A DNA stretch of 64,000 bases, from contig NZ_CP036273.1 of the NCBI RefSeq assembly GCF_007747215.1, forward strand, positions 558,001 through 622,000, in the 5' to 3' direction. The stretch is from Urbifossiella limnaea (GTDB taxonomy: Bacteria; Planctomycetota; Planctomycetia; Gemmatales; Gemmataceae). Position 1 is the first letter of the stretch. Each line of letters starts with the position of its first letter. The translations under genes were made by a program, and so were the position numbers. This document shows positions 1 through 8,109 of this stretch, piece by piece. The notes beneath the pieces are model-generated. The model was not told the origin of the DNA. It saw only the letters and a program-made list of their open reading frames with translations, and searched no databases.

Positions 1-654
1 CTCGGGGCTGATGTCGGTGCGGCCGGCCTGCAACACCTCCGACATGGCCAGTCCGAAGTCGATGAGCTTGGCCGACCCGTTCGGCCCCACCAACATGTTG
101 TCCGGCTTCACGTCCCGGTGAACCACCCCGGCCTGCCACACCGCCCCGAGCGCGTCGGCCATCTGCGACACGAGGTGCAGCGCCCACCCGGCCGGCAGCG
201 CGCCGCCGGCCCGCAGGAGCTCGCCGAGCGGCCGGCCCTCGAAGAACTCGGTGACGAGGTACGGCCAGCGCGGGTCGAACCCGAAGTCCATGAACCGCAC
301 CACCTGCGGGTGCTTCACCCGGCTCAGCGTCAGCGCCTCCGTGCGGAGTTGCTTCATCGCCGCGGCGCGGTCGAACACGTTTGCCCAGTTCAGAATCTTC
401 AGCGCGACGGGGCAGCTGCGGGCGGCGTCCCAGCCCCGGAAGACGTGGCACGACACGCCCTCGCCGAGCTTGTCCTGCAGCACGAACGAGCCGACCCGGT
501 CGCCGGTCTGCGGCGGGGGCGGTGTCTCCTGCGGCGGCTCGGCCGTGACCTCGCGCTGCAGGTACGCCAGCGCCCGCGTGTCGCCCGAGCGGGCGGACAC
601 GGTGGCAGTAATTCCGGCGGGCGACGTGGGCGGGGCGGTTTCGCGGGAACTCAT
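1..654 (-). CDS. Serine/threonine protein kinase, N-terminal part (runs off the window)
   Basis: The reading frame is open from the ATG at 654 down to base 1, giving 218 residues with no stop, so the gene continues outside the window. After a Pro/Thr-rich N-terminus of about 55 residues comes a Pkn2-type kinase domain: glycine loop LGEGVSCHVF (63-72), VALKIL with the ATP lysine (83-88), catalytic HRDVKPDN (179-186) and the DFG metal site (199-201). All the key residues seen are intact, so an active kinase is expected. Planctomycetes carry many such kinases, usually with C-terminal membrane or sensor domains, which cannot be seen here. The substrate is unknown. Confidence 0.9.
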   Translation of the reverse strand, partial: MSSRETAPPTSPAGITATVSARSGDTRALAYLQREVTAEPPQETPPPPQTGDRVGSFVLQDKLGEGVSCHVFRGWDAARSCPVALKILNWANVFDRAAAMKQLRTEALTLSRVKHPQVVRFMDFGFDPRWPYLVTEFFEGRPLGELLRAGGALPAGWALHLVSQMADALGAVWQAGVVHRDVKPDNMLVGPNGSAKLIDFGLAMSEVLQAGRTDISPE

Positions 655-703
655 ACGACGGCCGGCAGGGGGTGCCGGTGCGGGTTTACCGGTTAGGCGA
701 ACT

Positions 704-2218
704 CTAGCACACGCCGTACAGCGGCCCGAACTTTTCGTTGAGGTACGACATGAACGGCACCGCCGACAGCGGCTCGCCGGTGGCCCGGCGGCACAGCTCG
801 CCGGCCCGGTAGCGGCCGCCGTGGCGGTGGATGTGCTGGCCCAGCCAGCCCTTGAGGCGGCTGAATTCGCCCCGGCGGAAGTCGTCGTCGAGCCCGGCCA
901 GGTCGCGGCGGGCGGCGGCCATCAGTTGCGCGGCGTAGAGGTTGCCCAGGGTATAGGTCGGGAAGTAGCCGATGCCGCCGAAGCTCCAGTGGATGTCCTG
1001 GAGGCAGCCGCGGGCGTCGTCGGGCACGTCCAGGCCCAGCAGCGCCTTGAAGCGCTCGTTCCACGCCCCCGGCAGGTCGGCGACGGCCAGGTCGCCGGAG
1101 ATCAGCCCCAGCTCCAGCTCGAACCGCAGTGCCACGTGCAGGTTGTACGTCGCCTCGTCCGCCTCGACGCGGATCAGCGACGGCTTCACCTCGTTGACGG
1201 CGAAGTAGAACCGCTCCGGCTCGACGCCGGCGAGCGCGGCCGGGAACGTCTGGCGGAGGCGCGGGAAGAAGTGGTCCCAGAACGGCCGGCCGCGGCCGAC
1301 CTGGTTCTCCCACAGGCGGCTCTGGCTCTCGTGGATGCCGAGCGAGCACGCGCCGCCGACCGGCGTGCCGAAGTGCTCGGCCGGCAGGTTCTGCTCGTAC
1401 AGCCCGTGGCCCGTCTCGTGCAGGACGCCGAAGAACGCCTCGCTGAAGAACCGCGGGTTGTACCGCGTGGTGAGCCGGCAGTCGCCGGGGCCGACGCCGG
1501 AGCAGAACGGGTGCGCCGTGGTGTCGAGCCGGCCGGCGGCGAAGTCGAACCCGAACGCGGCCGCGGCCGCCTCGGCGAACACCTTCTGCCGCTCGACCGG
1601 GAAGTCGCGTTCGAGCACGCTCCGGTCGGGCTTCTTGCCGCTGTCGCCGATGGCCTTGATGAGCGGCACGAGGCTGCGGGTGAGGCCGGCGAACACCTCG
1701 CGCACCTCGGCGACGGTCGCCCCGGGCTCGTACTCGTCGAGAAGGGCGTTGTACGGGTGGTCGGTGTAGCCGACGGCCTGCGCCTCCTGCCGCTTCAGGG
1801 CCACGACCTGTTCCAGTAGCGGGCGGAAGGCGGGGAAGTCGTTGGCGGCGCGGGCCTGCTGCCACGCCTGCTGCGCGGCGGTGGTGACGCGGGCCAGCTC
1901 CTCCACGAGCGACGCCGGCAGCTTGGTGCTGCGGTCGTACCCGCGGCGCAGCTCGCGCACGTTCGCGGCGGCGTCGGATTCGGGGTCGCGCACCAGGTCG
2001 CTCCCCTCGACCGCGGCCAGCAGCTCGCCGACCTTCGGGTCGGTGGCCTTGCCGTGGGCCAGCCCGGCGAGGAAGGCCATCTGCTCGCCGCGGAGGCCGG
2101 CGCCCTTCGCCGGCATGTACGTCTGCTGGTCCCAGCCGAGGACGGCGGCGCAGGAGTTGAGGACGCCGAGCTCCTTGGACCGGCGGACGAGTTCGGCGTA
2201 GCTGTCGGCGGCGGTCAT
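704..2218 (-). CDS. M32 family metallo-carboxypeptidase (Taq type)
   Basis: Encodes 504 residues, the usual length of carboxypeptidase Taq. The zinc site HETGH is at 277-281, followed by GLYEQNLP. The family landmarks AHPFCSG upstream and HESQSRLWEN, IRVEADEATYN and GIGYFPTYTLGN downstream are all present. M32 enzymes are cytosolic and trim C-terminal residues from peptides, avoiding proline. There is no signal peptide. The start ATG at 2218 lies about 50 bp from the divergent DUF2007 gene, so the two share a promoter region. Nothing suggests loss of function. Confidence 0.95.
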   Translation of the reverse strand: MTAADSYAELVRRSKELGVLNSCAAVLGWDQQTYMPAKGAGLRGEQMAFLAGLAHGKATDPKVGELLAAVEGSDLVRDPESDAAANVRELRRGYDRSTKLPASLVEELARVTTAAQQAWQQARAANDFPAFRPLLEQVVALKRQEAQAVGYTDHPYNALLDEYEPGATVAEVREVFAGLTRSLVPLIKAIGDSGKKPDRSVLERDFPVERQKVFAEAAAAAFGFDFAAGRLDTTAHPFCSGVGPGDCRLTTRYNPRFFSEAFFGVLHETGHGLYEQNLPAEHFGTPVGGACSLGIHESQSRLWENQVGRGRPFWDHFFPRLRQTFPAALAGVEPERFYFAVNEVKPSLIRVEADEATYNLHVALRFELELGLISGDLAVADLPGAWNERFKALLGLDVPDDARGCLQDIHWSFGGIGYFPTYTLGNLYAAQLMAAARRDLAGLDDDFRRGEFSRLKGWLGQHIHRHGGRYRAGELCRRATGEPLSAVPFMSYLNEKFGPLYGVC

Positions 2219-2268
2219 GCGCGGCTCCGGGCGGGTATCATGTCGGTGTAGCGAAACGGGGGGCGGCG

Positions 2269-2850
2269 ATGGGGACGAAGCTGGTCACGATCGCCACGTT
2301 CGACCAGGTGGTGATGGCGCAGATGGCCGCGGACGCCCTCCGGGCCGGCGGCATCGACGCCGTCGTGACCGACGCCGAGGTGGTGAGCATGGACTGGCTG
2401 CTCGGCCAGGCCGTCGGCGGCATCAAGGTGCAGGTCCGCGAGGACGACGCCGAGCGCGCCGTGGTCGAGCTCGGCCGCAAGTTCGGTGACGACGGCGAGG
2501 GCTTCGGGGCGGAGTACGACGAAGGTGCCGACGAGCCCGAGCCCGACGACGAGCCCGAACCCGCGGCCGGGTGCGAGGACGAGCCGGAACCGGCCGCCGC
2601 GCCCGTCGGCTCCCGCGACGAGTACGCCCGCCGGCTGGTGCTGGCGGCGGTGTTCGGGTTGCTGCTCCCGCCGCTGTGGTTCTACGCCGTGTACCTGTTT
2701 CTGAACGCCGCGTTCGGCGAGGGCGAGCTGTCCGACTACGGGCGGAACAAGCTGTTCATCGGCACCTTCGTCCTGGCCCTTGGGTTCCCGATGTCTTTGT
2801 TCATCCTCTACCTGCCGTTCTTCATCCTCTACATGTTCGCACCCGTATGA
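2269..2850 (+). CDS. DUF2007-domain membrane protein
   Basis: 193 residues. The first ~70 match the DUF2007 'putative signal transducing protein' pattern (MGTKLVTIATFDQVVMAQMA, then GIDAVVTDAEVV and GGIKVQVREDDAERA). An acidic Glu/Pro/Asp-rich linker (about 80-110) follows, then two hydrophobic segments (about 125-150 and 160-190) that should span the membrane. The stop codon overlaps the mnmE start as ATGA, so the two are translationally coupled. The function of DUF2007 is unknown; the layout suggests a membrane-anchored small sensor or regulatory domain. Confidence 0.75.
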   Translation: MGTKLVTIATFDQVVMAQMAADALRAGGIDAVVTDAEVVSMDWLLGQAVGGIKVQVREDDAERAVVELGRKFGDDGEGFGAEYDEGADEPEPDDEPEPAAGCEDEPEPAAAPVGSRDEYARRLVLAAVFGLLLPPLWFYAVYLFLNAAFGEGELSDYGRNKLFIGTFVLALGFPMSLFILYLPFFILYMFAPV

Positions 2851-4178
2851 GTCTTTCTGGCAGTACCACGCCGCACCCGGACGATACCATCGTTGCGGTG
2901 TCGTCGGCCCCCGGCCCGGGGGCGCGGGCAGTCGTGCGCGTCGGCGGGCCGGCGGCGCGGGAGGTGGTGGCGCGCGTGTTCACGCCGGACGCCCCCGCCG
3001 CCGACCGCCACCTCTCCCCCGGCCGGCTCGCGCTCTCCGGCGTGCATTCGCCCGTGCCGGCGGACCTGTACGTCTTCGCCGGCCCGCGGTCGTACACCGG
3101 GCAGGACGTGGCCGAGCTCCACACCGTCGGCTCGCCGCCGCTCGTCGAACGACTCGTCGCCGACCTGCTCGCCGCGGGGGCGCGGCCGGCGCGGCCGGGG
3201 GAGTTCACGCTGCGGGCGTTCCTGGCCGGCAAGCTCGACCTGCCGCGCGCCGAGGCCGTTCACGCCGTCGTCGCCGCCGGCACCGACGCCGACCTGACGG
3301 CGGCGCTGGCCCAGCTCGCCGGCGGGGTGACGCAACCGCTCCACGCCGTCCGCGACGACCTGCTGAACCTCCTCGCCGACCTCGAAGCCGCGCTCGACTT
3401 CGCCGACGAGGACATCACGTTCGTCGGCAAGTCGGACGCGCTGTTGCGGGTGACGGCGGCGCTGGCCCGGCTGTCGAACCTGCGGCGGCAGCTCGACGGC
3501 CGGGCGGTCAGCGGGCGGGCGGTGCGGGCGGCGCTGGTGGGGCCGCCGAACGCCGGCAAGAGCAGCCTGTTCAACGCGCTCGTCGGCGGCGCCGCGGCGC
3601 TCGTCAGCCCCGAGGCGGGCACGACGCGCGACTACCTCACGGCCCGGCTGACGCTCGACGGCGTGGACGTGGAGCTGATCGACACCGCCGGCGCGGCCGC
3701 GGCGGCGGACGCCATCGAGGAGCAGGCCCAGCGGCTCGGCGCCGGGGCGGCGGCGGCCGCGGACGTGGTGCTGCGGTGCGCCGAGCCGGGGGACGCGTTT
3801 ACCGGCCCCGCCGCGAGCGGCGAGCTGATCCGAGTGCGGACGAAGTCGGACCTGGGGGGTGACGCCGAGCCCGGGGTCGTGTCCGCGTCGGCGGTGGCGC
3901 CGGGGGGCGTGGCCGCGCTGCGGGCGGCGCTGGCGGAGCGCGTGGCGGCGCTGGCGCGGCCGCCGCTGGCGCCGAGCCAGAGTCGCTGCCGGCACCACCT
4001 CGACGCGTGTACCGCCGACCTGACCGCGGCGCACCGGCACCTGGCGCTGGACGACCCGCCGGAGTTGGCGGCGCTGGCCGTGCGGAACGCCGTCGGCCAG
4101 CTCGGTGAGATGGTCGGCGCCGTGTACACGACCGACCTGCTGGACCGCATCTTCAGCCGCTTCTGCATCGGGAAGTGA
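2847..4178 (+). CDS. mnmE: tRNA uridine-5-carboxymethylaminomethyl modification GTPase MnmE
   Basis: 443 residues from the ATG that overlaps the previous stop. MnmE works with MnmG to modify the wobble uridine of several tRNAs. The N-terminal tetrahydrofolate-binding domain is followed by an inserted G domain with the P-loop GPPNAGKS (about 232), GTTRDY switch and DTAG. The protein ends in the invariant CIGK whose cysteine is typical of MnmE. The G4 motif reads TKSD instead of NKxD, and the stretch between G3 and G4 is short and alanine-rich, so nucleotide binding may be somewhat altered. Slightly shorter than the E. coli protein. Confidence 0.95.
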   Translation: MSLSGSTTPHPDDTIVAVSSAPGPGARAVVRVGGPAAREVVARVFTPDAPAADRHLSPGRLALSGVHSPVPADLYVFAGPRSYTGQDVAELHTVGSPPLVERLVADLLAAGARPARPGEFTLRAFLAGKLDLPRAEAVHAVVAAGTDADLTAALAQLAGGVTQPLHAVRDDLLNLLADLEAALDFADEDITFVGKSDALLRVTAALARLSNLRRQLDGRAVSGRAVRAALVGPPNAGKSSLFNALVGGAAALVSPEAGTTRDYLTARLTLDGVDVELIDTAGAAAAADAIEEQAQRLGAGAAAAADVVLRCAEPGDAFTGPAASGELIRVRTKSDLGGDAEPGVVSASAVAPGGVAALRAALAERVAALARPPLAPSQSRCRHHLDACTADLTAAHRHLALDDPPELAALAVRNAVGQLGEMVGAVYTTDLLDRIFSRFCIGK

Positions 4179-4284
4179 GTCGCCATTTTCGCTGTTTCTC
4201 GCGGCTTCCGTGACAGCGGAGCACGGAAATGAGCACGGAATTCGGTAGAATACCCCCGTGGAGTACGGAAATCGGGGGTGGGCG

Positions 4285-4416
4285 ATGGCGCGCGGCCGGA
4301 AATCCAGCGTTCGCTACTACGCAACCAAAGGGGCGTACTTCACGCACTTCGAGGGGAAGCAGATTCGCCTCACCTCCGGACGAGGCAGGCGCGACGACGC
4401 CCCACGCCCACGTTGA
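4285..4416 (+). pseudogene. Possible N-terminal fragment of a planctomycete integrase
   Basis: A 43-codon frame starts at an ATG preceded by a GGGGGTGGG stretch and encodes MARGRKSSVRYYATKGAYFT followed by HFEGKQIRLTSG. This resembles, from memory, the basic N-termini of planctomycete tyrosine recombinases, which begin MAR and carry an 'RYYA..GAY...GKQ' core. The frame ends at TGA 4414-4416 and the sequence then joins directly to the drmA remnant. It could be a junction of deleted mobile DNA. Without a search the identity is weak. Confidence 0.3.
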
Positions 4417-4434
4417 GGAACGTGGCGGCTTCGG

Positions 4435-5214
4435 GTGGCCGAGGCGAAGCGGCTGCTCGCGCTACCGTTTTCGGAGAAGGACCACGTGGACGTGGCGATC
4501 GCCACCAACATGATCTCGGTCGGCCTCGACATCACCCGGCTCGGGCTGATGGTGGTGCTGGGACAGCCGAAGACGAGCGCCGAGTACATCCAGGCGACGA
4601 GCCGCGTCGGCCGCGACGTCGCCCGCCCGGGGTTGGTAGTGACGGTGCTCAACATCCACCGCCCGCGTGACCGCTCCCACTACGAACGCTTCAGCTGCTA
4701 CCACGAGACGTTCTACCGCAGCGTCGAGGCCACGAGCGTCACGCCCTTTTCGCCCCGCGCGCTCGACCGCGGGCTGGCCGGCACCGTCGTCGCCCTCGCA
4801 CGTCTCGGACTGCCCGCGATGACGGCTCCACTTGGGGCGCAAGAGATCCTCAAGAACCGCCCGGCGTTGGACTTCGTCATCGACTCGCTCGTGGCCCGGG
4901 CCGAGAAGATGCTGGAGGACAAGGCCGATGCCGAGGCCCTGCGGAGTCGCGTGCGGAGCCGCGTGATGGACCTGCTCGACGAGTGGAGCAAGATCGCGCA
5001 CGACTACCACAACGACGGGATCGCGCTGCAGTACCAGGCGGAGGCCGGGGGCGCGCAGCCGCTCTTGTACACCTTCCTCGACCCGGAGCTGAAGAAGAAG
5101 CCGATGCGGCACCGCAAGTTCCGCGCGAACCGCTCGATGCGGGACGTCGAACCAAGCGTCAACCTGTGGGTGAAGACGTTCGACAACGCCGACGTCGAGG
5201 AGGACGGCCAATGA
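4435..5214 (+). pseudogene. drmA: drmA remnant: C-terminal part of the DISARM helicase
   Basis: 259 codons from a GTG that is only where the surviving frame happens to begin (TGA at 4414-4416 just upstream). The sequence enters in the middle of the second RecA-like helicase lobe: DVAIATNMISVGLDITRLGL, then QATSRVGRD (helicase motif VI), RDRSHYERF and the C-terminal RANRSMRDVEPSVNLWVKT. These are hallmarks of DrmA, the DISARM anti-phage helicase, whose full length is well over 1,000 residues. Motifs I-III, including Walker A and B, are missing, so this cannot be active. Its stop overlaps the drmB start (ATGA), preserving the original operon junction. Confidence 0.8.
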
Positions 5215-5621
5215 CCACGCCGAACAAGCGGCCGCACGGCCAACTCCGCCACAGTCAAGTCGTTACCACCTTCGGGCCGGGCTCGCTCGTCGACCTGCCC
5301 AACCAGTCGGCGATCGTCGGCGGGCTGGAACACTGGTTCCAGGTGACGGACGAGATCCACGAGCCGCGGCTGATCGAGAAGCTGAAGCGGTTGCTCAACC
5401 TGCCGTCCCTGAAACTCTTCAGCCCGCCGCCGGACAATGAAGACCCGACGGCCCCCCGGACCGGGCTCACCGTCTGGCAGTTCCCCGAGTGGTTCATTTC
5501 GCAGAACGCGTCGCGCCTCGACCACGGGGTGAACCGCGGCGAAGGGGTGTTTATACCCCGCCCGGGAACGATTGATCTGTTCGTCCGGGTGTCGATTGCG
5601 TCTACTCTGGCCCGTGCGTGA
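5211..5621 (+). pseudogene. drmB: drmB remnant: N-terminus only, cut by an IS630-type element
   Basis: The ATG at 5211 overlaps the drmA stop. The first ~114 codons are native and match the start of DrmB, the DUF1998-containing DISARM subunit: RPHGQLRHSQVVTTFGPGSL, VDLPNQSAIVGGLEHWF. At about 5552 the sequence passes into the terminal repeat of the IS630-type element, and the frame closes at 5621 inside it. On the far side of the element no drmB sequence resumes, so the rest of drmB and any downstream DISARM genes were deleted, not merely split. Confidence 0.8.
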
Positions 5622-6721
5622 GCATCACGTTCCCCGGAGCCACGGATGGCTACTTGGTTTCGCCCCGCCCTGTCCGCCGACGAGCAGGTGGCCGTCCTCG
5701 CCGACCGCGACGGTCACCCCGACCCGGTCATCCGCCGCAGGATGCTCGTCCTGTGGGCCGTCCACCTCGGCCACGGCCGTGAGGACGCCGCCCGCCTCGC
5801 CCACGTCGGGATCGCCACCGCCAAGCGGTACGTCCTGGCCTACCGCGACGGCGGGTTGGACGGACTCCGGCGCTGCGACCGCCACATCCCGACGAGCGAA
5901 CTGGCCGACCACGCCGACGCCATCCGCCAGTCCCTCACCGCCACCCCGGTCCGCACCATCGCCGAGGCCGCCGACCGCATCGAACGCCTGACCGGGCTTC
6001 GCCGTGGCCTCACCCAGACCCGCACCTTCCTGGCCGGGCTGGGCTTCCGCTGGCAGCGGACCCGGGCCGTCCCGGTGCCCCCAAAAAGTCGCTGACCGAA
6101 CACGTCGCCACCCAGCGGCAGTTCCTCGACACCGAACTGCGACCGGCCCTGGACGCGGCCGCCGCCGGCACCGCGCACGTGCTGTTCGTGGACGCCGCCC
6201 ACTTCGTGTACGGGACGTACCTGTGTTGCCTGTGGTCGGTCCTGCGGGTGTTCGTCCGCGCCGCCAGTGGCCGCCAGCGGTTCAACGTGCTGGGCGCATG
6301 GGACGCCGTCACCCGCCGCCTGCTGAGCGTCACCAACACCACCGTGGTGAACACCGACACCATGTGCCAACTGCTCCGGGCCATCGCCGCCGAGGGGTGG
6401 GTCGGGCCGGTGACGGTGGTGCTGGACAACGCGCGGTATCAGCGGAACAAGGTGGTGCAGGGGCTCGCGGCGGAGTTGTCCATCCGCCTGCTGTTCCTGC
6501 CCAGCTACTCACCCAACCTGAACCTGATCGAGCGCCTGTGGGGGTTCGCCAAGCGGCGGAGCGTGTACGGCAAGTACCACCCCGACTTCGCCTCCTTCCG
6601 AGCGGCCATCGAAGACACCCTGGCGGGCATCCCGTCCACCCACGCCGAAGCGCTCGAATCCCTCATGACGCTGGAGTTTCAGACGTTCGAGGACGTATCA
6701 CTCCTGGCCGCGTAAGGTATA
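5552..6721. mobile_element. IS630-type insertion sequence inside drmB
   Basis: About 1.17 kb. Both ends begin TATACC (left 5552-5557; reverse complement at 6716-6721), and the inverted repeat continues with roughly 20 of 31 matching positions. TA at the tips fits the TA target of the IS630/Tc1 group; whether TA belongs to the element or the duplication cannot be decided. The interior holds one transposase gene in two frames. Flanks: drmB remnant on the left, an unrelated small gene on the right. Confidence 0.85.
5646..6715 (+). CDS. IS630 family transposase, made by -1 frameshift
   Basis: Two frames: 5646-6095 (helix-turn-helix half) and a second frame ending at 6715 (catalytic half). They overlap at CCCAAAA, 6080-6086, which reads C CCA AAA in the first frame, a canonical -1 slippery heptamer. 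Slippage gives a 356-residue product through PPKKSLTEHVATQRQF. The DDE triad is visible: Asp in LFVDAAHFVY, Asp in VVLDNARYQ, Glu in NLNLIERLWGFAKRR. Frameshifting is an established expression strategy in this IS family, so the break is probably programmed and the element may be active. Confidence 0.85.
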
Positions 6722-6747
6722 TTCCCGTCCGAGCGACGCGGCCGGGG

Positions 6748-6960
6748 TCAGCCCGCGTCCGGCTTCCGCCGCGTCGCGTCGCGGTCGAGGCCGTTGAGCG
6801 TGTCGGAGCGGAAGCGGCCCAGATTCTCCTCCGCGTGCGCCGCCTCCTCGGGGTTCCCGGCCAGCGTCTTCTTCAACTCCTGACGGCGGTGCTTGTTGCC
6901 GCGCTTCTTCACGGCCCGCTTCACCTCGCGCATCTTCCGCTTGTCGGGATCGACCGGCAT
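6748..6960 (-). CDS. Small basic conserved protein, function unknown
   Basis: 70 residues from the ATG at 6960, preceded by AAGGG on the coding strand; a longer frame from 6987 lacks such support. MPVDPDKRKMREVKRAVKKR, then GNKHRRQELKK and a C-terminal half with NPEEAAHAEENLGR and LNGLDRDATRR. It is highly charged with no membrane segment. I recall similar short lysine/arginine-rich proteins in planctomycetes but know no function; nucleic-acid binding is only a guess from its charge. It starts 50 bp from, and divergent to, the glycosyltransferase gene. Confidence 0.7.
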   Translation of the reverse strand: MPVDPDKRKMREVKRAVKKRGNKHRRQELKKTLAGNPEEAAHAEENLGRFRSDTLNGLDRDATRRKPDAG

Positions 6961-7010
6961 GAGCAACCCTTTGTCTTGAATCCTCACACGGGTCGCCGCA
7001 CACTGCCGGC

Positions 7011-8015
7011 ATGGCCCGCGTTCTGATCGCCACCGACGCCTGGCACCCGCAGGTGAACGGCGTCGTCCGCTCGCTCGACACCACCGCGCAAGTGCTGCGC
7101 CAGTGGGGGCACACGGTCGAGGTCGTCGAGCCGACGGCGTTTGCGTCGGTCGCGGTGCCGTTCTACCCGGAAATCCGACTGGCGATCCCGCGGCCGGGGC
7201 GGGTGTACGACCGGGTGCGGCGGTTCCGGCCGGACCACGTCCACATCGCCACGGAGGGGCCGCTGGGGCTGCTGGTTCGCCACTTCTGCCGCCGCCGGGG
7301 GTGGAATTTCAGCACATCGTACCACACCCGCTTCCCGGAGTACCTGAAGGAGTTGGCCCGGGTGCCGCTGTGGCCGACGTACCGCTTCCTCCGCTGGTTC
7401 CACGACGCCGCCGGCACGATGATGGTGGCGACGCCGAGCCTGGAGAAGGAGCTGACCGCCCGCGGCTTCCGCGCCCCGATCCGGCGCTGGAGCCGCGGCG
7501 TCGATCTGGGCATCTTCCGCCCGCGGCCGAAGCCCGAGGCGTACCCGCGGCCGGTGATGCTGTACGTCGGCCGGGTGTCGCACGAGAAGAACATCGAGGA
7601 CTTTCTGAAGCTCGACGCGCCCGGCACCAAGCTCGTGGTCGGCGACGGCCCGGCGCGGGCGGAGCTGGAGCGGAAGTACCCGGCGGCGATATTCCTCGGC
7701 TACCGCAAGGGCGAGGCGCTCGGCGAGGCGTACGCGGCGGCGGACGTGTTCGTGTTCCCGAGCCGCACCGACACGTTCGGCATCGTGGTGATCGAGGCGC
7801 TGGCGAGCGGCCTGCCGGTGGCGGCGTACCCGGCGACGGGGCCGATCGACATCATCACCCGCGACGCGCTCGGGGCGGTCGATCAGGATTTGGGAACGGC
7901 GGTGCGGCGGGCGCTCAGCGCCGGCGACCCTGCGGCGTGCGCCGCGGAGGGCGCGAGCTACACCTGGGAGCGCTGCACGCGGCAGTTCTTCGAGAACCTG
8001 GTGCCGGTGGGATAA
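7011..8015 (+). CDS. GT4-type glycosyltransferase
   Basis: 334 residues, GT-B fold, family GT4. The N-terminus RVLIATDAWHPQVNGVVRSL is the pattern of the subgroup that includes the alpha-mannosyltransferase MgtA and sulfoquinovosyltransferase SqdX. The C-terminal lobe has LYVGRVSHEKNIEDFL and the EX7E-like nucleotide-sugar motif in SRTDTFGIVVIEALASGLPV. It probably transfers a hexose to a lipid or surface glycan at the cytoplasmic membrane face; donor and acceptor cannot be read from the sequence. The stop codon is immediately followed by a 44-bp palindrome. Confidence 0.85.
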   Translation: MARVLIATDAWHPQVNGVVRSLDTTAQVLRQWGHTVEVVEPTAFASVAVPFYPEIRLAIPRPGRVYDRVRRFRPDHVHIATEGPLGLLVRHFCRRRGWNFSTSYHTRFPEYLKELARVPLWPTYRFLRWFHDAAGTMMVATPSLEKELTARGFRAPIRRWSRGVDLGIFRPRPKPEAYPRPVMLYVGRVSHEKNIEDFLKLDAPGTKLVVGDGPARAELERKYPAAIFLGYRKGEALGEAYAAADVFVFPSRTDTFGIVVIEALASGLPVAAYPATGPIDIITRDALGAVDQDLGTAVRRALSAGDPAACAAEGASYTWERCTRQFFENLVPVG

Positions 8016-8059
8016 GCCGCTCGCGGCGTAGCGACCGCGGTCGCTACGCCGCGAGCGGC
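8016..8059. repeat. 44-bp perfect palindrome directly after a stop codon
   Basis: Begins at the base after the TAA of the glycosyltransferase gene. Each half is GCCGCTCGCGGCGTAGCGAC plus CG, with no loop. A related GCGGCGTAGCG core recurs in the hairpin at 59131-59178. It can act as a strong hairpin or terminator, but there is no T-tract. Confidence 0.95.
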
Positions 8060-8109
8060 GGCGGTTCGCGGTACAATGGGGCGACAGCCCCCGCGCACCC
8101 GGGTCCGTC

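Noticed and set aside
8016-8059. 44-bp palindrome considered as a phage or integron attachment site
   Set aside because: No integrase gene nearby and related cores occur at other gene ends, so a repeat or terminator is more likely.
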